Part shown: one piece after another, positions 1-8,856 of the stretch
How positions within the stretch are numbered: position 1 is the first letter of the stretch
How the letters are laid out: each line of letters opens with the position of its first letter
Source: Oryzibacter oryziterrae
GTDB lineage: Bacteria; Pseudomonadota; Alphaproteobacteria; Rhizobiales; Pleomorphomonadaceae
DNA length: 64,000 nt
Assembly: GCF_021864535.1 (NCBI RefSeq)
Contig: NZ_JAKJIC010000002.1
Location: 372,001 to 436,000, forward strand
Direction: 5' to 3'
Notes under the pieces: model-generated
Seen by the model: only the letters and a program-made list of their open reading frames with translations
Databases searched by the model: none
Told to the model about the DNA's origin: nothing
Position numbers and translations under genes: made by a program

Positions 1-881
1 GGATCAGCGACATTCCGACCCCGCGTCCGGTTGGCTCGGACGTGGCCGGCGGAGCCGGTATCCTGCGCCCCGAGCTCGCCCGCCTGCTCGCCGATGAGGT
101 CAAGGCGTCAGGCGTTTCTGTTCGAGTCGGCTGCACCTATACAAAGATCGAGCAATCGGCCAATGCGGCGACCGTGACTTTCACCGACGGCACGAAGGAC
201 ACCTACGACCTTGTGGTTGCCGCCGAAGGTGTCAACTCCAGAACACGCAACGAGCTTTTCCCGGAGGTCAATCCACCGCGCTACCTGGGTCAGGGCGTGT
301 GGCGCGCGGTGATGCCGCGGCCGGTCGAGATCAAGAGCGTCCGCATGTGGCTCGGTGGTCCGGTCAAGGTCGGCGTCAACCCGGTGTCGCCGACCCAGAT
401 GTACCTGTTCATCACCGAGGCCCGCCCCGAAAAGGCGCATATCGATCCGAAGGACTTTCCGAACTGCGTCGCCGAGCTGCTGCGACCCTATCCGGATCCG
501 ATCCTTCAGGCGCTGATCCCGCACGTCCATAACCCCGACGCGTCCATCGACTATCGGCCGCTCTCCAACCTGCTCGTTCCAGCGCCCTGGAACCGGGGAC
601 GCGTGATCCTGATCGGCGATACGGTTGCGGCGACCACGCCCCATCTCGCGTCCGGCGCCGGCATAGGCATCGAGAGCGGCATCGTGCTCGCAGAGGAACT
701 GGGGCGCTCCGCCGACCTTCAGGAGGCATTCGACCGCTTCCATGCCCGCCGCTGGGAGCGCTGCCGGCTGGTGATCGAGAATTCCGAAAAGCTCTGCCGC
801 ATCGAGATGGAGAACGGCGACAGGGCCGAACATGCCCGGATCATGCGGGAGTCGATCATCGCACTACTGCAGCCGTTCTGA
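1..881 (+). CDS. FAD-dependent aromatic monooxygenase (5' end missing)
   Basis: The reading frame is open from base 3, so the gene begins upstream of the window and the GTG at 42 is internal. The visible part, about 290 residues, is the C-terminal two thirds of a PHBH/UbiH-type flavoprotein monooxygenase. The diagnostic element is the second FAD motif, RVILIGDTVAATTPHLASG, followed by G-I-G-I-E, equivalent to the GD...P..G.G motif that binds the FAD ribityl chain. The family hydroxylates aromatic rings with NAD(P)H and O2. The MFS transporter, cupin and FAH-fold hydrolase that follow on the same strand suggest an aromatic acid pathway, for example salicylate or 3-hydroxybenzoate to gentisate. 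That substrate is inference. The family call is firm. Confidence 0.85.
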   Translation, partial: ISDIPTPRPVGSDVAGGAGILRPELARLLADEVKASGVSVRVGCTYTKIEQSANAATVTFTDGTKDTYDLVVAAEGVNSRTRNELFPEVNPPRYLGQGVWRAVMPRPVEIKSVRMWLGGPVKVGVNPVSPTQMYLFITEARPEKAHIDPKDFPNCVAELLRPYPDPILQALIPHVHNPDASIDYRPLSNLLVPAPWNRGRVILIGDTVAATTPHLASGAGIGIESGIVLAEELGRSADLQEAFDRFHARRWERCRLVIENSEKLCRIEMENGDRAEHARIMRESIIALLQPF

Positions 882-933
882 GGCTCGTGGAGGAGCAAAC
901 GGAACAAAAGCAAGACTGACGGGGGAGGAAATC

Positions 934-2100
934 ATGGCAACAACGACGGATAGCTGGCCGGGACGGGTGTCCCTCATGGTGGCGCACTGCGCCGGAATGC
1001 TCGATCTGGTCGCGCTCCCGGTTTGGGTCGGCGTGCTCATCTCGCACTACAAGTTCGAGCCGCGCGAGGCGGGAGGCCTGGCGACGTTGTTTCTGATCGG
1101 TGCCGTGGTCTCGAGCCTGTATTTCGCCTCGCGCTTCACGCGATCGAACGCGCGGTTGCTGGTGGTCAGCGGTTTCATCGTTGCCGCCGTTGCCTTCCTC
1201 CTCGCTTCCAGGACTGAAGACTACAAGACGCTGGCCGCGCTTCATCTGGTGGCGGGGGCTGCGGCGGCCTGCGGTCTGTCGTTCACTCACGGCACCATCG
1301 CCCGCAGCAGCAATCCGCACCGGCTCTTTGCCATCGTCGGCATGGCGCTCGGCATTTTCGCCATCGTCTTCCTCGGCGCCACGCCGAACCTCATTGCGGC
1401 ACTCGGTGGCCCTGTTCTCTTCGTAGTCTTTGCTGGCGTCATGGCCGTGGCCGCGCTGACTTCCATCCTGGTCTTTCCCGGCCTGAAGCCGAAGACGGAG
1501 ACAATGTTCTTCGATCGCGTTGCCCGCATCCGGCCCGCGATCTGGTTCGGCGTCATCGGTGTGTCCTGCATGGGGCTGACACAGGCGATGATGTTCTCAT
1601 TCATCGAACGCATCGGCGCCGATCGCGGCTTCGGCAGTGATGCGGTGACGGGGGTTCTGATTGCGCTGGGCTTCGTCAACCTCTTCCCGGCTCCGCTCGC
1701 CGCCTTGCTTGAAACGCGGATCTCGGCACGCGCCGTCATTCTCGCCGGTCCGGCACTTCAGGCGCTGGTCGCCGTGGCGATTGCGCTCAGCACCAGCTTC
1801 CCGCTTTACGCCTTGCCGACGGCAGTGTTCGCCGCGGTGATGATCTTCACCCACACCTTCGCCTTCGGTCTTCTGTCCCGTCTCGACCCATCGTCGCGCG
1901 TCGTCGCCGGCACGCCGGCGATGCTGATGATCGGCGCTGCCATCGGGCCAGTGCTGGGGGGAACGCTGGTTCAGGCCTACGGCTATGAGGCGCTCGCCAT
2001 TGCCGCCGTCATCATCGACGCTGCCGCGATCCTGCTGTTCTCCCGCGTGCCGCTTCCCGACGAGGACTCACTTCCCAACCCGACGATGACTGTCGCCTGA
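934..2100 (+). CDS. MFS transporter, 388 aa
   Basis: This is a hydrophobic protein of about 12 predicted membrane segments with the length of a small major facilitator. The start at 934 follows a strong purine-rich ribosome site (GGGGGAGG at 921-928); the frame is open further upstream but that part overlaps the monooxygenase gene. The motif after the second helix (FASRFTRSN) is a loose form of the MFS loop-2 signature. It lies 52 bases after the monooxygenase and 7 bases before the cupin gene, so it is probably co-transcribed and moves the pathway substrate or product across the inner membrane. The substrate is not identifiable from sequence. Confidence 0.8.
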   Translation: MATTTDSWPGRVSLMVAHCAGMLDLVALPVWVGVLISHYKFEPREAGGLATLFLIGAVVSSLYFASRFTRSNARLLVVSGFIVAAVAFLLASRTEDYKTLAALHLVAGAAAACGLSFTHGTIARSSNPHRLFAIVGMALGIFAIVFLGATPNLIAALGGPVLFVVFAGVMAVAALTSILVFPGLKPKTETMFFDRVARIRPAIWFGVIGVSCMGLTQAMMFSFIERIGADRGFGSDAVTGVLIALGFVNLFPAPLAALLETRISARAVILAGPALQALVAVAIALSTSFPLYALPTAVFAAVMIFTHTFAFGLLSRLDPSSRVVAGTPAMLMIGAAIGPVLGGTLVQAYGYEALAIAAVIIDAAAILLFSRVPLPDEDSLPNPTMTVA

Positions 2101-2107
2101 TCTGGAG

Positions 2108-2680
2108 ATGTCCACCATGAGCCTACCTTTGATCCGCCGTGTCGTGACGGGCCACGATTCCGCCGGCAAAGCCATCATCGCGACCGACGGAGCCCTCCCC
2201 ACCGTCGTGGAACTGGCGACCATTCCAGGCACCATCTTCCACGAGGTCTGGCAGACGGCCACGACCCCGGCGACGATCGACAACGGTGCCGATCCCACCG
2301 CCGGTCCCCTGCAACTCCCGCCGCCGAAACTGGGGACCCGCATCCGCTTTGTCGACATCCCGCCGGATACCGAGGACTTCCTGAAGAACGGCACCGAACG
2401 GATGAAGGAACACTTCGCCAGGACCGGAGACGCGAGGCATTCGACGGCCGACGAAAACGCGCCGCATCCACTGATGCATCGCACCGAAACCATCGATTAC
2501 GGCATCGTCATCGAAGGAGAGATCACCCTGATCGTCGACAAGGGCGAGGTGGCGCTGAAGCGCGGGGACGTGATCATTCAGCGCGGCACCAACCACGCCT
2601 GGGCCAATCGAACGGACAAGACGTGTCGCATGTTGTTCATCCTGGTGGACGGCACCTTCAGCCCGGAACTGCAAGGCTGA
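2108..2680 (+). CDS. Cupin-domain protein, 190 aa
   Basis: The C-terminal half is a single cupin fold. The conserved strands read HRTETIDYGIVIEGEITLIVDKG and then GDVIIQRGTNHAWANRT, the two cupin motifs; His in the first motif and His in GTNHAW are candidate metal ligands, although the first motif is less canonical. The N-terminal half (about 100 residues) has no motif I recognise. A second ATG at 2117 is a possible alternative start. Sitting between a transporter and an FAH-fold hydrolase, it may be a ring-cleaving or isomerising enzyme or a small-molecule binder. It is too short for a classical bicupin gentisate dioxygenase, so no precise reaction is assigned. Confidence 0.75.
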   Translation: MSTMSLPLIRRVVTGHDSAGKAIIATDGALPTVVELATIPGTIFHEVWQTATTPATIDNGADPTAGPLQLPPPKLGTRIRFVDIPPDTEDFLKNGTERMKEHFARTGDARHSTADENAPHPLMHRTETIDYGIVIEGEITLIVDKGEVALKRGDVIIQRGTNHAWANRTDKTCRMLFILVDGTFSPELQG

Positions 2681-2688
2681 GAAACCCG

Positions 2689-3687
2689 ATGCGATTTGCA
2701 ACCTATGACGACGGGAGCCCCGACGGCCGCCTGCTCGTCGTCTCCCGCGACGGCACGCGAGCGGTGCTCGCGACCGCCATCGCACCCAACTTGATCACGG
2801 CCCTCCAGACCTGGGCGACAAGTGCTGCAGCCTTGCAGTGGCTTGCCGCCGAACTGGAGGCGGGAAGCGCTGTCGGCATCGTACCGTTCGAGCCGGAGCG
2901 CTGCCTGGCGCCGTTGCCGCGCAGTCCCCAGTGGCTCGACGGCTCGGCCTTCCTCAATCACGGCAACCTGATGGACACCGCCTTCGACAAGGCGCCCATC
3001 CCCAACTTCCAGACCATCCCGGTGATGTACCAGGGCGCCAGCGACGATTTTCTCGGCCCGCATGTCGATGTTCCCTTCGTCAGCGAAGCGGACGGCATCG
3101 ATTTCGAGGGCGAGTTCGGCGTCGTCCTCGACGAGGTGGCGATGGCGACTCCAGCGGGAGCGGCAGGGGAGCGCATCCGGCTGATCGTCCAGATCAACGA
3201 CTGGAGCCTGCGCGTCCACGGCGCCCGCGAGATCAACACCGGCTTCGGCTTTCTCCAGGCCAAGCCCTCGACCAGCTTCGCGCCGCTCGCGGTCACGCCC
3301 GACGAACTGGGGCAAGCCTGGACGGGTGAGCGCGTCACGCTGCGGCTGCACGTGGCGCGCAATGGCGAGCGCGTCGGTTCAGCTTCGGGCAGCGAAATGA
3401 CCTTCACCTTCCCTGAACTCATCGCCCACGCTGCCCGCACGCGCCGACTGTCGGCAGGGACCATCATCGGGTCCGGCACCGTCTCCAATGCCGACCGAGC
3501 AGCGGGGTCGAGCTGTCTGGCCGAGGTTCGAGCCATTGAAAAACTGGAAAGCGGTGCCTCACGCACGCCCTTCCTGCGATTTGGCGAGCGCGTAACCATG
3601 GAGGCCCGATATCCAGATGGATCTGCAGGGCCATTCGGCATCATCGATCAACGGGTGGCGGCCTCCGGGCCGTCCGCGTCAAACTGA
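2689..3687 (+). CDS. Fumarylacetoacetate hydrolase family protein, 332 aa
   Basis: This enzyme of the FAH superfamily hydrolyses C-C bonds of acylpyruvate-type products of aromatic ring cleavage. The metal-binding E-x-E signature is visible in DFEGEFGVVLDE, followed by INDWS and the G-S-G-T-V-S-N loop, all typical of the fold. The ATG at 2689 is chosen because the longer frame from 2623 overlaps the cupin gene; the ribosome site is weak. The gene begins 8 bases after the cupin stop, so translational coupling is likely. Together with the monooxygenase it supports a ring hydroxylation and cleavage pathway. Exact substrate (fumarylpyruvate or fumarylacetoacetate) is not determinable here. Confidence 0.85.
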   Translation: MRFATYDDGSPDGRLLVVSRDGTRAVLATAIAPNLITALQTWATSAAALQWLAAELEAGSAVGIVPFEPERCLAPLPRSPQWLDGSAFLNHGNLMDTAFDKAPIPNFQTIPVMYQGASDDFLGPHVDVPFVSEADGIDFEGEFGVVLDEVAMATPAGAAGERIRLIVQINDWSLRVHGAREINTGFGFLQAKPSTSFAPLAVTPDELGQAWTGERVTLRLHVARNGERVGSASGSEMTFTFPELIAHAARTRRLSAGTIIGSGTVSNADRAAGSSCLAEVRAIEKLESGASRTPFLRFGERVTMEARYPDGSAGPFGIIDQRVAASGPSASN

Positions 3688-3784
3688 ACGAACAAAGATC
3701 GACCACCGGGCAAGCATTGGACGGCCATCACATGGGCCGAGCCATACCAATGGTTTGCTCCGAAGGATGTGAACGGAGGTTCGC

Positions 3785-4708
3785 TTGACCATACTTGTGA
3801 CTGGTGCTGGAGGCTTCATCGGACGGGCTCTGGTCAGCAGCCTCCTGACCGACAATGACGGTCCAGCCATCACCTGCGTGGACGTCGTGCCGCAGCCCGA
3901 CGATCTCGTCCATCCGCGCGTAGTCTGGGTGCGTGGCGGGCTGGACGACGGCGGGACGCTCGACCAAGCCAGTCGGGCTGGTCCCGACTGCGTCTATCAT
4001 CTGGCCAGCGTGCCTGGCGCCCTCGCCGAGGCAGACCCGGCGCTTGGCCGGCGCGTCAATCTCGATGCGTCGCTCGACCTGTTCGATCGTCTTGCGGCCA
4101 GCCCCGGGCGGGCAAGGGTAGTCTATGCGTCCAGCATCGCAGTCTATGGAGCGATGTCCAGAGAGCCCGTTGGCGTCGCAACTCCGACCCAGCCTCTGAT
4201 AACCTATGGTACGCACAAGCGGATGGTCGAGCTCGCCCTTGCCGATCATACCCGGCGCGGCAATCTTTCTGGTATCGCCCTGCGTCTGCCCGGGATTGTT
4301 GCGCGTCCGCCTTCGGCCAGTGGCTTCGGATCGGCATTCATGAGCGATTTGATTCACGCCTTGGTCTCGGGCCGGCGCTATGTCTGTCCGGTTGGCCCGG
4401 ACGCGACCGCGTGGTGGCTGTCGGTCGCAACCGTGATTGAAAATCTCCGCCACGCGGCGCGGCTTGATGTCACCGGTGTGGTGCAGGTTCCGGCACTGCA
4501 TCATTCCGTCGGCGAGATTATCGCCGCCATGACGGAGGTCACTGACGTGAAGCCAGAGATCGCCTTCGAACCGGACGAGCGTATCGAGGGCGTTTTCGGC
4601 AACTTCCCGCCGCTCGACATCAAGCGTGAGTTGGCGCTTGGTTTCAGACACGACGTGACCACCGCCGACCTGATCCGCAAAGCGGTTGCCGGTTCCGGTG
4701 TGATCTAG
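3785..4708 (+). CDS. NAD-dependent epimerase/dehydratase (extended SDR), 307 aa
   Basis: The N terminus carries the Rossmann motif TGAGGFIG for NAD binding. The catalytic residues of extended SDRs follow: Ser in YASSIAVYG and the Y-x3-K motif YGTHK. The protein most resembles the DenD group (D-erythronate dehydrogenase-like) by overall feel, but this was not tested. The start is TTG at 3785, preceded by a good ribosome site (CGGAGG) in the 97-base gap after the FAH gene. It may be the last gene of the upstream catabolic cluster or a separate unit. A 305-base stretch without an evident gene follows. Confidence 0.8.
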   Translation: MTILVTGAGGFIGRALVSSLLTDNDGPAITCVDVVPQPDDLVHPRVVWVRGGLDDGGTLDQASRAGPDCVYHLASVPGALAEADPALGRRVNLDASLDLFDRLAASPGRARVVYASSIAVYGAMSREPVGVATPTQPLITYGTHKRMVELALADHTRRGNLSGIALRLPGIVARPPSASGFGSAFMSDLIHALVSGRRYVCPVGPDATAWWLSVATVIENLRHAARLDVTGVVQVPALHHSVGEIIAAMTEVTDVKPEIAFEPDERIEGVFGNFPPLDIKRELALGFRHDVTTADLIRKAVAGSGVI

Positions 4709-5013
4709 GTGCTCGTGATAGCCTGGCGGATCGGCAGCTCCCTTCCGGGACGAGCGACATCGACGGCAAGGGGCAGGCGGCTTTTCAAAGCTGGAGCAGA
4801 CGGTGGAGTGTTACCCGTTCAAAGGCGCAGACATTAAATAATCGCCGTCCCCGCATGAAGGCGCGATCGATCGTGCAGAGTTCTGCTTCGGCGCAGACGC
4901 GCGTCTCGTGCCTCTCGGCTTATCGCTGCGTCTCTGTCCGCGCAACACACGGCGGTCCAGAAAGCCAACGACTACGGTTGGCATGAACACTCACGGGGAG
5001 CACGTCCCGTCCA
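4709..5013. other. Gene-free stretch between the epimerase and the rtcR remnant
   Basis: I see no convincing coding frame, RNA gene or strong terminator here. Short frames exist on both strands but lack family motifs and ribosome sites. Because a truncated gene and an IS remnant follow directly, this may be decayed sequence. Confidence 0.5.
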
Positions 5014-5213
5014 CTACCGGCGCAACGCCTCGAACTCCAAGCCAAATCGGGCCAGATACTTGCGCAGCCGATCGGCGTCGTTGCCCGAGGCCTTGCGCTC
5101 GCGCGAGGCGGCGAACAGGCGGCGGCCGGCGGCGCTGAGCGTCGCGCTCTGTCGGCAGACGGCGACAACGGCGGCCAGCTGGACGCGGTCGAATAGGTCG
5201 AGTTCGGCGAGCC
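5014..5213 (-). pseudogene. rtcR: 3' fragment of rtcR (sigma-54 regulator of the RNA-repair operon)
   Basis: Reading leftward to the TAG at 5014-5016, the last 60-70 codons translate to a segment containing LDLFDRVQLAAVVAVCRQS and, later, NDADRLRKYLARFGLEFE. I recognise this as the C-terminal DNA-binding end of RtcR, the sigma-54-dependent activator of the rtcAB RNA 3'-phosphate cyclase/ligase genes. The CARF and AAA+ domains that should precede it are absent, and no rtcA or rtcB is in the window. The fragment ends where IS3-type transposase coding begins on the other strand (about 5210-5220), so insertion followed by deletion probably removed the rest. The identification rests on remembered family sequence; an alignment would settle it. 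Confidence 0.7.
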
Positions 5214-5811
5214 GCTTCCTGCCGATAACGGCGAGAGGAAGGCCGAGGCAATCGCCACGAACCTGCTCGATCGCCAGTTCGAAGCCGAGGCTCCGAACAA
5301 GAAGTGGGGGGCCGACTTCACCTACGTCTGGACGGCGGAGGGCTGGCTATATGTCGCAGCGGTCGTCGATCTGTTCTCCCGACGTGTGGTCGGCTGGTCG
5401 ATGAAGGCGGAAATGACGGCGCAACTCGTCACGGACGCCCTCGTCATGGCAATGTGGCGTCGAGGAAAACCGGATGCGCTACTGCACCATTCCGATCGCG
5501 GTAGCCAGTACACCAGCGAGCAGTTCCAAAGGCTGCTCGCCGACGCCGGTATCTTCTGTTCAATGAGCCGAGCGGGCAATGTCTGGGATAACTCGGTAAT
5601 GGAAAGCTTCTTCTCGTCGTTGAAAACGGAGCAGGTCTGTCGGAAGGTCTACCGGACCCGCGATCAGGCAAGAGCTGACGTGTTCGACTATATCGAACGC
5701 TTCTACAATCCGAAGCGGCGCCACTCGACCATCGGCTATCTCAGCCCGATCGAGTTCGAAAGAATGGCCGAATTAGCTTAGGAGCGTGTCCACGAAACCG
5801 GCAGCAGCTCA
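5197..5811 (+). mobile_element. IS3-family insertion sequence remnant (3' part of orfB)
   Basis: After a TAG at 5194-5196 the frame is open to 5781 and encodes the integrase core of an IS3-family OrfB transposase. All three DDE positions are visible: D in WGADFTYVWT, D in HHSDRGSQYTS and E in VWDNSVMESFFSSLKTE. The first ATG in frame is only at 5386. The N-terminal helix-turn-helix part of OrfB and all of OrfA are missing, so the element is inactive. A plausible right terminal repeat (GTGTCCACGAAACCGG onward) lies at 5786-5811. The left boundary abuts the rtcR fragment; no left repeat or target duplication could be found. Confidence 0.85.
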
Positions 5812-5826
5812 TTTTGCCGGGGGCTC

Positions 5827-6468
5827 TCAAGGCGTTGGGGCTAGCCCTCTGGCGAGGGTCCGGGCGAACTCGTCGATCAAGGTGCGAAGATAGCGGTCAT
5901 CAAGGGTGGTGCCCACGCGCAGATGAAACGAGATGTGCATGGACTGGCCGCCAATGGCGAGGCCGACGGCTTCCAGATTGGCGTCTGCGCGGATCAATCC
6001 CCGTGCCTGCAGATCCGTCAGGCGCTCGAGCACACGCTCTGCCCCCTTGAAGACGATGGTTTCCAGTTGCCCCCGGATGTCGCCGTCGCGCATCGAGAAG
6101 GGCATGAAGACTTTCATGAAATCCTGGAGCTCAAGAAGGCGCCGGTGGCGATGCAGCAGAAACTGCCTGATCTCGCCTTCGACAGAGTCGGCCGCATCAG
6201 GATAGCCCTCGTTCTGCGCCTCCTCGTCGATGTAGGCCGATAGCGCCGCCAGCAGCAGCCCCGCCTTGCCACCAAAGTAACGCGTGATCAGCTGTTCGTT
6301 GAGACCCGCTGTTGCGGCAATCATCTTGGTTGTCGCGGCGTCATAGCCGTGGAGGGAGAAGACCTCGACGCCGGCCTCAAGAATTGCCTTCTTGCTGGCC
6401 TCCTTGTCGCGCCTGCGGGGGCGAGGTTCGTCTTCAGCACCAACTTCAAGTTCGGGATGTTGGTTCAT
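5827..6468 (-). CDS. TetR-family transcriptional repressor, 213 aa
   Basis: The N-terminal third has the TetR helix-turn-helix: AILEAGVEVFSLHGYDAAT then KMIAATAGLNEQLITRYFGGK. The C-terminal part is a variable ligand-binding domain. The start at 6468 is preceded by a strong ribosome site (GAGGAG); the open frame extends further upstream but through the promoter region. The gene is divergent from the RND efflux operon. This is the classic layout for a local repressor of efflux, which binds operators in the shared intergenic region and is released by an efflux substrate. The ligand is unknown. Confidence 0.9.
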   Translation of the reverse strand: MNQHPELEVGAEDEPRPRRRDKEASKKAILEAGVEVFSLHGYDAATTKMIAATAGLNEQLITRYFGGKAGLLLAALSAYIDEEAQNEGYPDAADSVEGEIRQFLLHRHRRLLELQDFMKVFMPFSMRDGDIRGQLETIVFKGAERVLERLTDLQARGLIRADANLEAVGLAIGGQSMHISFHLRVGTTLDDRYLRTLIDEFARTLARGLAPTP

Positions 6469-6566
6469 GTCACTCTCCTCTTCACGGGGGACGTCTGACG
6501 ACCGGTTCGGCTCCTGCGTCAAAATATGTATGTACGTACTTGACTGTTGTCTAGTCAGAAAGTCAT

Positions 6567-6592
6567 GGTATGTATGTGTGTGGATACATACC
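6567..6592. promoter_or_regulatory. Candidate TetR operator in the divergent tetR-RND promoter region
   Basis: A perfect inverted repeat, GGTATGTAT-N8-ATACATACC, lies 70-95 bases upstream of the first adaptor gene. A related half-site (GTATGTACGTAC) sits at 6528-6539, nearer tetR. The two sites bracket a TTGACT element at 6540-6545. The arrangement suits a dimeric TetR repressor controlling both directions. Confidence 0.6.
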
Positions 6593-6661
6593 GAGATGCG
6601 ATGCGCGCCTTGGGGTGTCCGCCGAGCGCTTTTCTGCCCCACACAGGCCATGGAGATCCTC

Positions 6662-7786
6662 ATGTTGCCGGAAGCCTCTAATTCCGCCTCCGGGGGCGGA
6701 GGGCGGGAGCGACTGCTCCGTCTCTGTCTGGGCATGGCCTGCTGTGCAGGCGTCCTTCAGCTTGGCGGTTGCCAGCAACCCGTTCGAACCGAAGGCGAAG
6801 TTCCCGCGGCCGTGCAGGTCCAAAAGGTACAGGCTTCCGCCTATACGCCACGCTTCGTGCTCACCGGCGAGGTTGTGGCGCGGAGCCAGAGCGATCTGGC
6901 TTTCCGCGTCGGTGGCCAGGTGATCAATCGCAAGGTCGACGTCGGAGATCATGTGGCAGCGGGCGATTTGCTGGCCAGTCTCGATCCCAAGATCCAGGAA
7001 GCGGACGTAGCAGCTGCTGCAGCGGCGCTACAGGCCGCCGACGTGAGGCTCCGGCAGGTGAACGCCAACTTCGAGCGGCAGAAGGCGCTGCTTGAGCAAG
7101 GATTCACGACACGCCGCGATTTCGACAACGCCTTGCAGGAGTGCCGCAGTGCCGAGGCCATGCTGGCCGGTGCGCAAGCGCAGTTGGCGATCACCCGCGA
7201 TGTGCTGTCGCAGACTACGCTCAAGGCGCCGGCGGCTGGCACGATCACCGCTCGCTTCATGGAAGTGGGGCAGGTGGCCCAGCCGAGCCAGCCGGCTTTC
7301 GTCCTGGCACTTGATGGCCCCCGCGACGTCGTCGTCGACGTGCAGGAAGCTGCACTGGTTGCCGGAATCAGGGACAGCATTCACGTCGCGCTGCTATCAA
7401 ATCCCTCGGTCACCGCCAAGGCCGAGATCCGCGAGATATCGCCGACCGTGAGTGCGACCGGAGCTGTACGCATCAAGTTGGCCCTCAAGGAGACGCCACC
7501 GGGCATGGTTCTCGGCACCGCCGTCAGGGTGACGGCACAAGCCGCGCCGCGTAGCCTGTTTATCGTGCCCTCAAGCGCTCTCACATCCATCGCCGGCAAG
7601 GCGGCGGTGTGGGTCGTCGATCAGCCGGGCGGAACGGTTGCGCTGCGGCCGGTCGAGATCGATGTCTACAGCAACTCCGGTTTGGTCATCGCCAAGGGGC
7701 TCGCAGCCAACGATCTGGTGGTTACCGCCGGGACGCAGCTTCTGCACCCCGATCAGAAGGTCACCTTCACGGAGGCCCGGTCATGA
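6662..7786 (+). CDS. RND efflux periplasmic adaptor subunit, lipoprotein, 374 aa
   Basis: This membrane-fusion protein links an inner-membrane RND pump to an outer-membrane channel. A lipobox (LQLGGC) near residue 40 marks lipoprotein processing. The lipoyl/barrel-sandwich halves (RVGGQVINRKVDVGDHV and LKAPAAGTITARFMEVGQV) flank an alpha-helical hairpin. The ATG at 6662 is preferred because GGAG at 6652-6655 is correctly spaced; an in-frame ATG at 6650 is an alternative, and the longer frame runs through the promoter. The gene overlaps the next adaptor by ATGA. Confidence 0.88.
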   Translation: MLPEASNSASGGGGRERLLRLCLGMACCAGVLQLGGCQQPVRTEGEVPAAVQVQKVQASAYTPRFVLTGEVVARSQSDLAFRVGGQVINRKVDVGDHVAAGDLLASLDPKIQEADVAAAAAALQAADVRLRQVNANFERQKALLEQGFTTRRDFDNALQECRSAEAMLAGAQAQLAITRDVLSQTTLKAPAAGTITARFMEVGQVAQPSQPAFVLALDGPRDVVVDVQEAALVAGIRDSIHVALLSNPSVTAKAEIREISPTVSATGAVRIKLALKETPPGMVLGTAVRVTAQAAPRSLFIVPSSALTSIAGKAAVWVVDQPGGTVALRPVEIDVYSNSGLVIAKGLAANDLVVTAGTQLLHPDQKVTFTEARS

Positions 7787-8856
7787 GGGGCGTGTCTGTC
7801 CTGCTCCTCCTGAGCGGCGTCTTGGGTATGTTGGGCTGCCAAGCGGCTGAGCCGCAAAAGCCGACTGTACGGACTGTCCTTTCAATGATCGTTGCCCCGA
7901 AGGCCGGCGTCATCGGGCCGTTCGCCGGATCGATCAAACCGCGCTACGAGTCGACGCTCGCTTTCCGTGCGCTCGGGGCTGTCACTATCCGTGCCATCAA
8001 CCTCGGGGATTACGTGAGGAAGGGCCAGCATCTGGCTTCCCTCGATCCCATCACATTCGATCTTGCCATCAACAACGCCCGCGCCGCCGTGGCCGACGCC
8101 AACGCCCAATATGCCAATGTGGCCGCCGCCGAGAAGCGCGTTCAAGCGTTGTTCGACGAAAAACATGCGACATCGCAACAGCTTGAGGCCATCCAGCAGG
8201 CGCGCGTGGCCACAAATGCCGGTGTGAGGCGCGCGCAGAGCCTGCTCGACAAGGCGCTGGAGCAGCGCAGCTATGCCGAGTTGACAGCCGAGTTCGACGG
8301 CGTCGTCACCGCCGTCAACCTTGAAGTCGGCCAGGTCGTCACGCCCGGACAGCCGGTGGTGACAATCGCCCGGCCTGATATCCGCGAGGCCGTCATCGAC
8401 GTGCCCGATGACGTTGCCGGCTCCCTGCATGAGGGCAGTCGCTTTCGCATCGAGCTCCAGGTTGTTCCAGGCATTCAGGCGGACGGCGAAGTGCGCGAGA
8501 TCGCGCCGAGCGTTGACCCGCTGACCCGGAGCCGCCGAGTGAAGATCTCGCTCCCCACTCCGCCGAGCGAGTTCCGGCTGGGAACAACGATCACGGCCTC
8601 GGCCGCGACCGGGCTGGCGGGCGTAATCGAGATCCCCGCATCCGCTGTCTTCACGCAAGACGGACACGAGGCGGTCTGGGTCGTCGATCCCGCGAGCACC
8701 TCGGTTGCCGCACGGCAGATCAAGACCGCCCATCCCGGCGACGCAGTTGTGACCGTCCTGTCCGGCCTGCAGCCGGGTGAGCGTATCGTCAGGGCCGGCG
8801 CCCACGCACTTCAGCCCGGTCAAACCGTCAGGCTCTCCGAGGAGACGCAGTTATGA
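7783..8856 (+). CDS. Second RND efflux periplasmic adaptor, lipoprotein, 357 aa
   Basis: A second, divergent adaptor. It has its own signal peptide and lipobox (LGMLGC), the biotinyl-lipoyl halves (ALGAVTIRAINLGDYVRKGQ and AEFDGVVTAVNLEVGQVV) and the beta-barrel/membrane-proximal domain. It begins within the stop codon of the first adaptor (ATGA) and ends with the same ATGA overlap onto the pump gene, so all three are translationally coupled. Two different adaptors for one pump suggest a mixed adaptor ring, as known for some tripartite RND systems. No outer-membrane channel gene is present in the window. Confidence 0.88.
   Translation: MRGVSVLLLLSGVLGMLGCQAAEPQKPTVRTVLSMIVAPKAGVIGPFAGSIKPRYESTLAFRALGAVTIRAINLGDYVRKGQHLASLDPITFDLAINNARAAVADANAQYANVAAAEKRVQALFDEKHATSQQLEAIQQARVATNAGVRRAQSLLDKALEQRSYAELTAEFDGVVTAVNLEVGQVVTPGQPVVTIARPDIREAVIDVPDDVAGSLHEGSRFRIELQVVPGIQADGEVREIAPSVDPLTRSRRVKISLPTPPSEFRLGTTITASAATGLAGVIEIPASAVFTQDGHEAVWVVDPASTSVAARQIKTAHPGDAVVTVLSGLQPGERIVRAGAHALQPGQTVRLSEETQL

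Noticed and set aside
2108-2680. Gentisate 1,2-dioxygenase
   Set aside because: The cupin protein is about half the length of that bicupin enzyme and its metal motif is incomplete, so the specific name is not justified despite pathway context.
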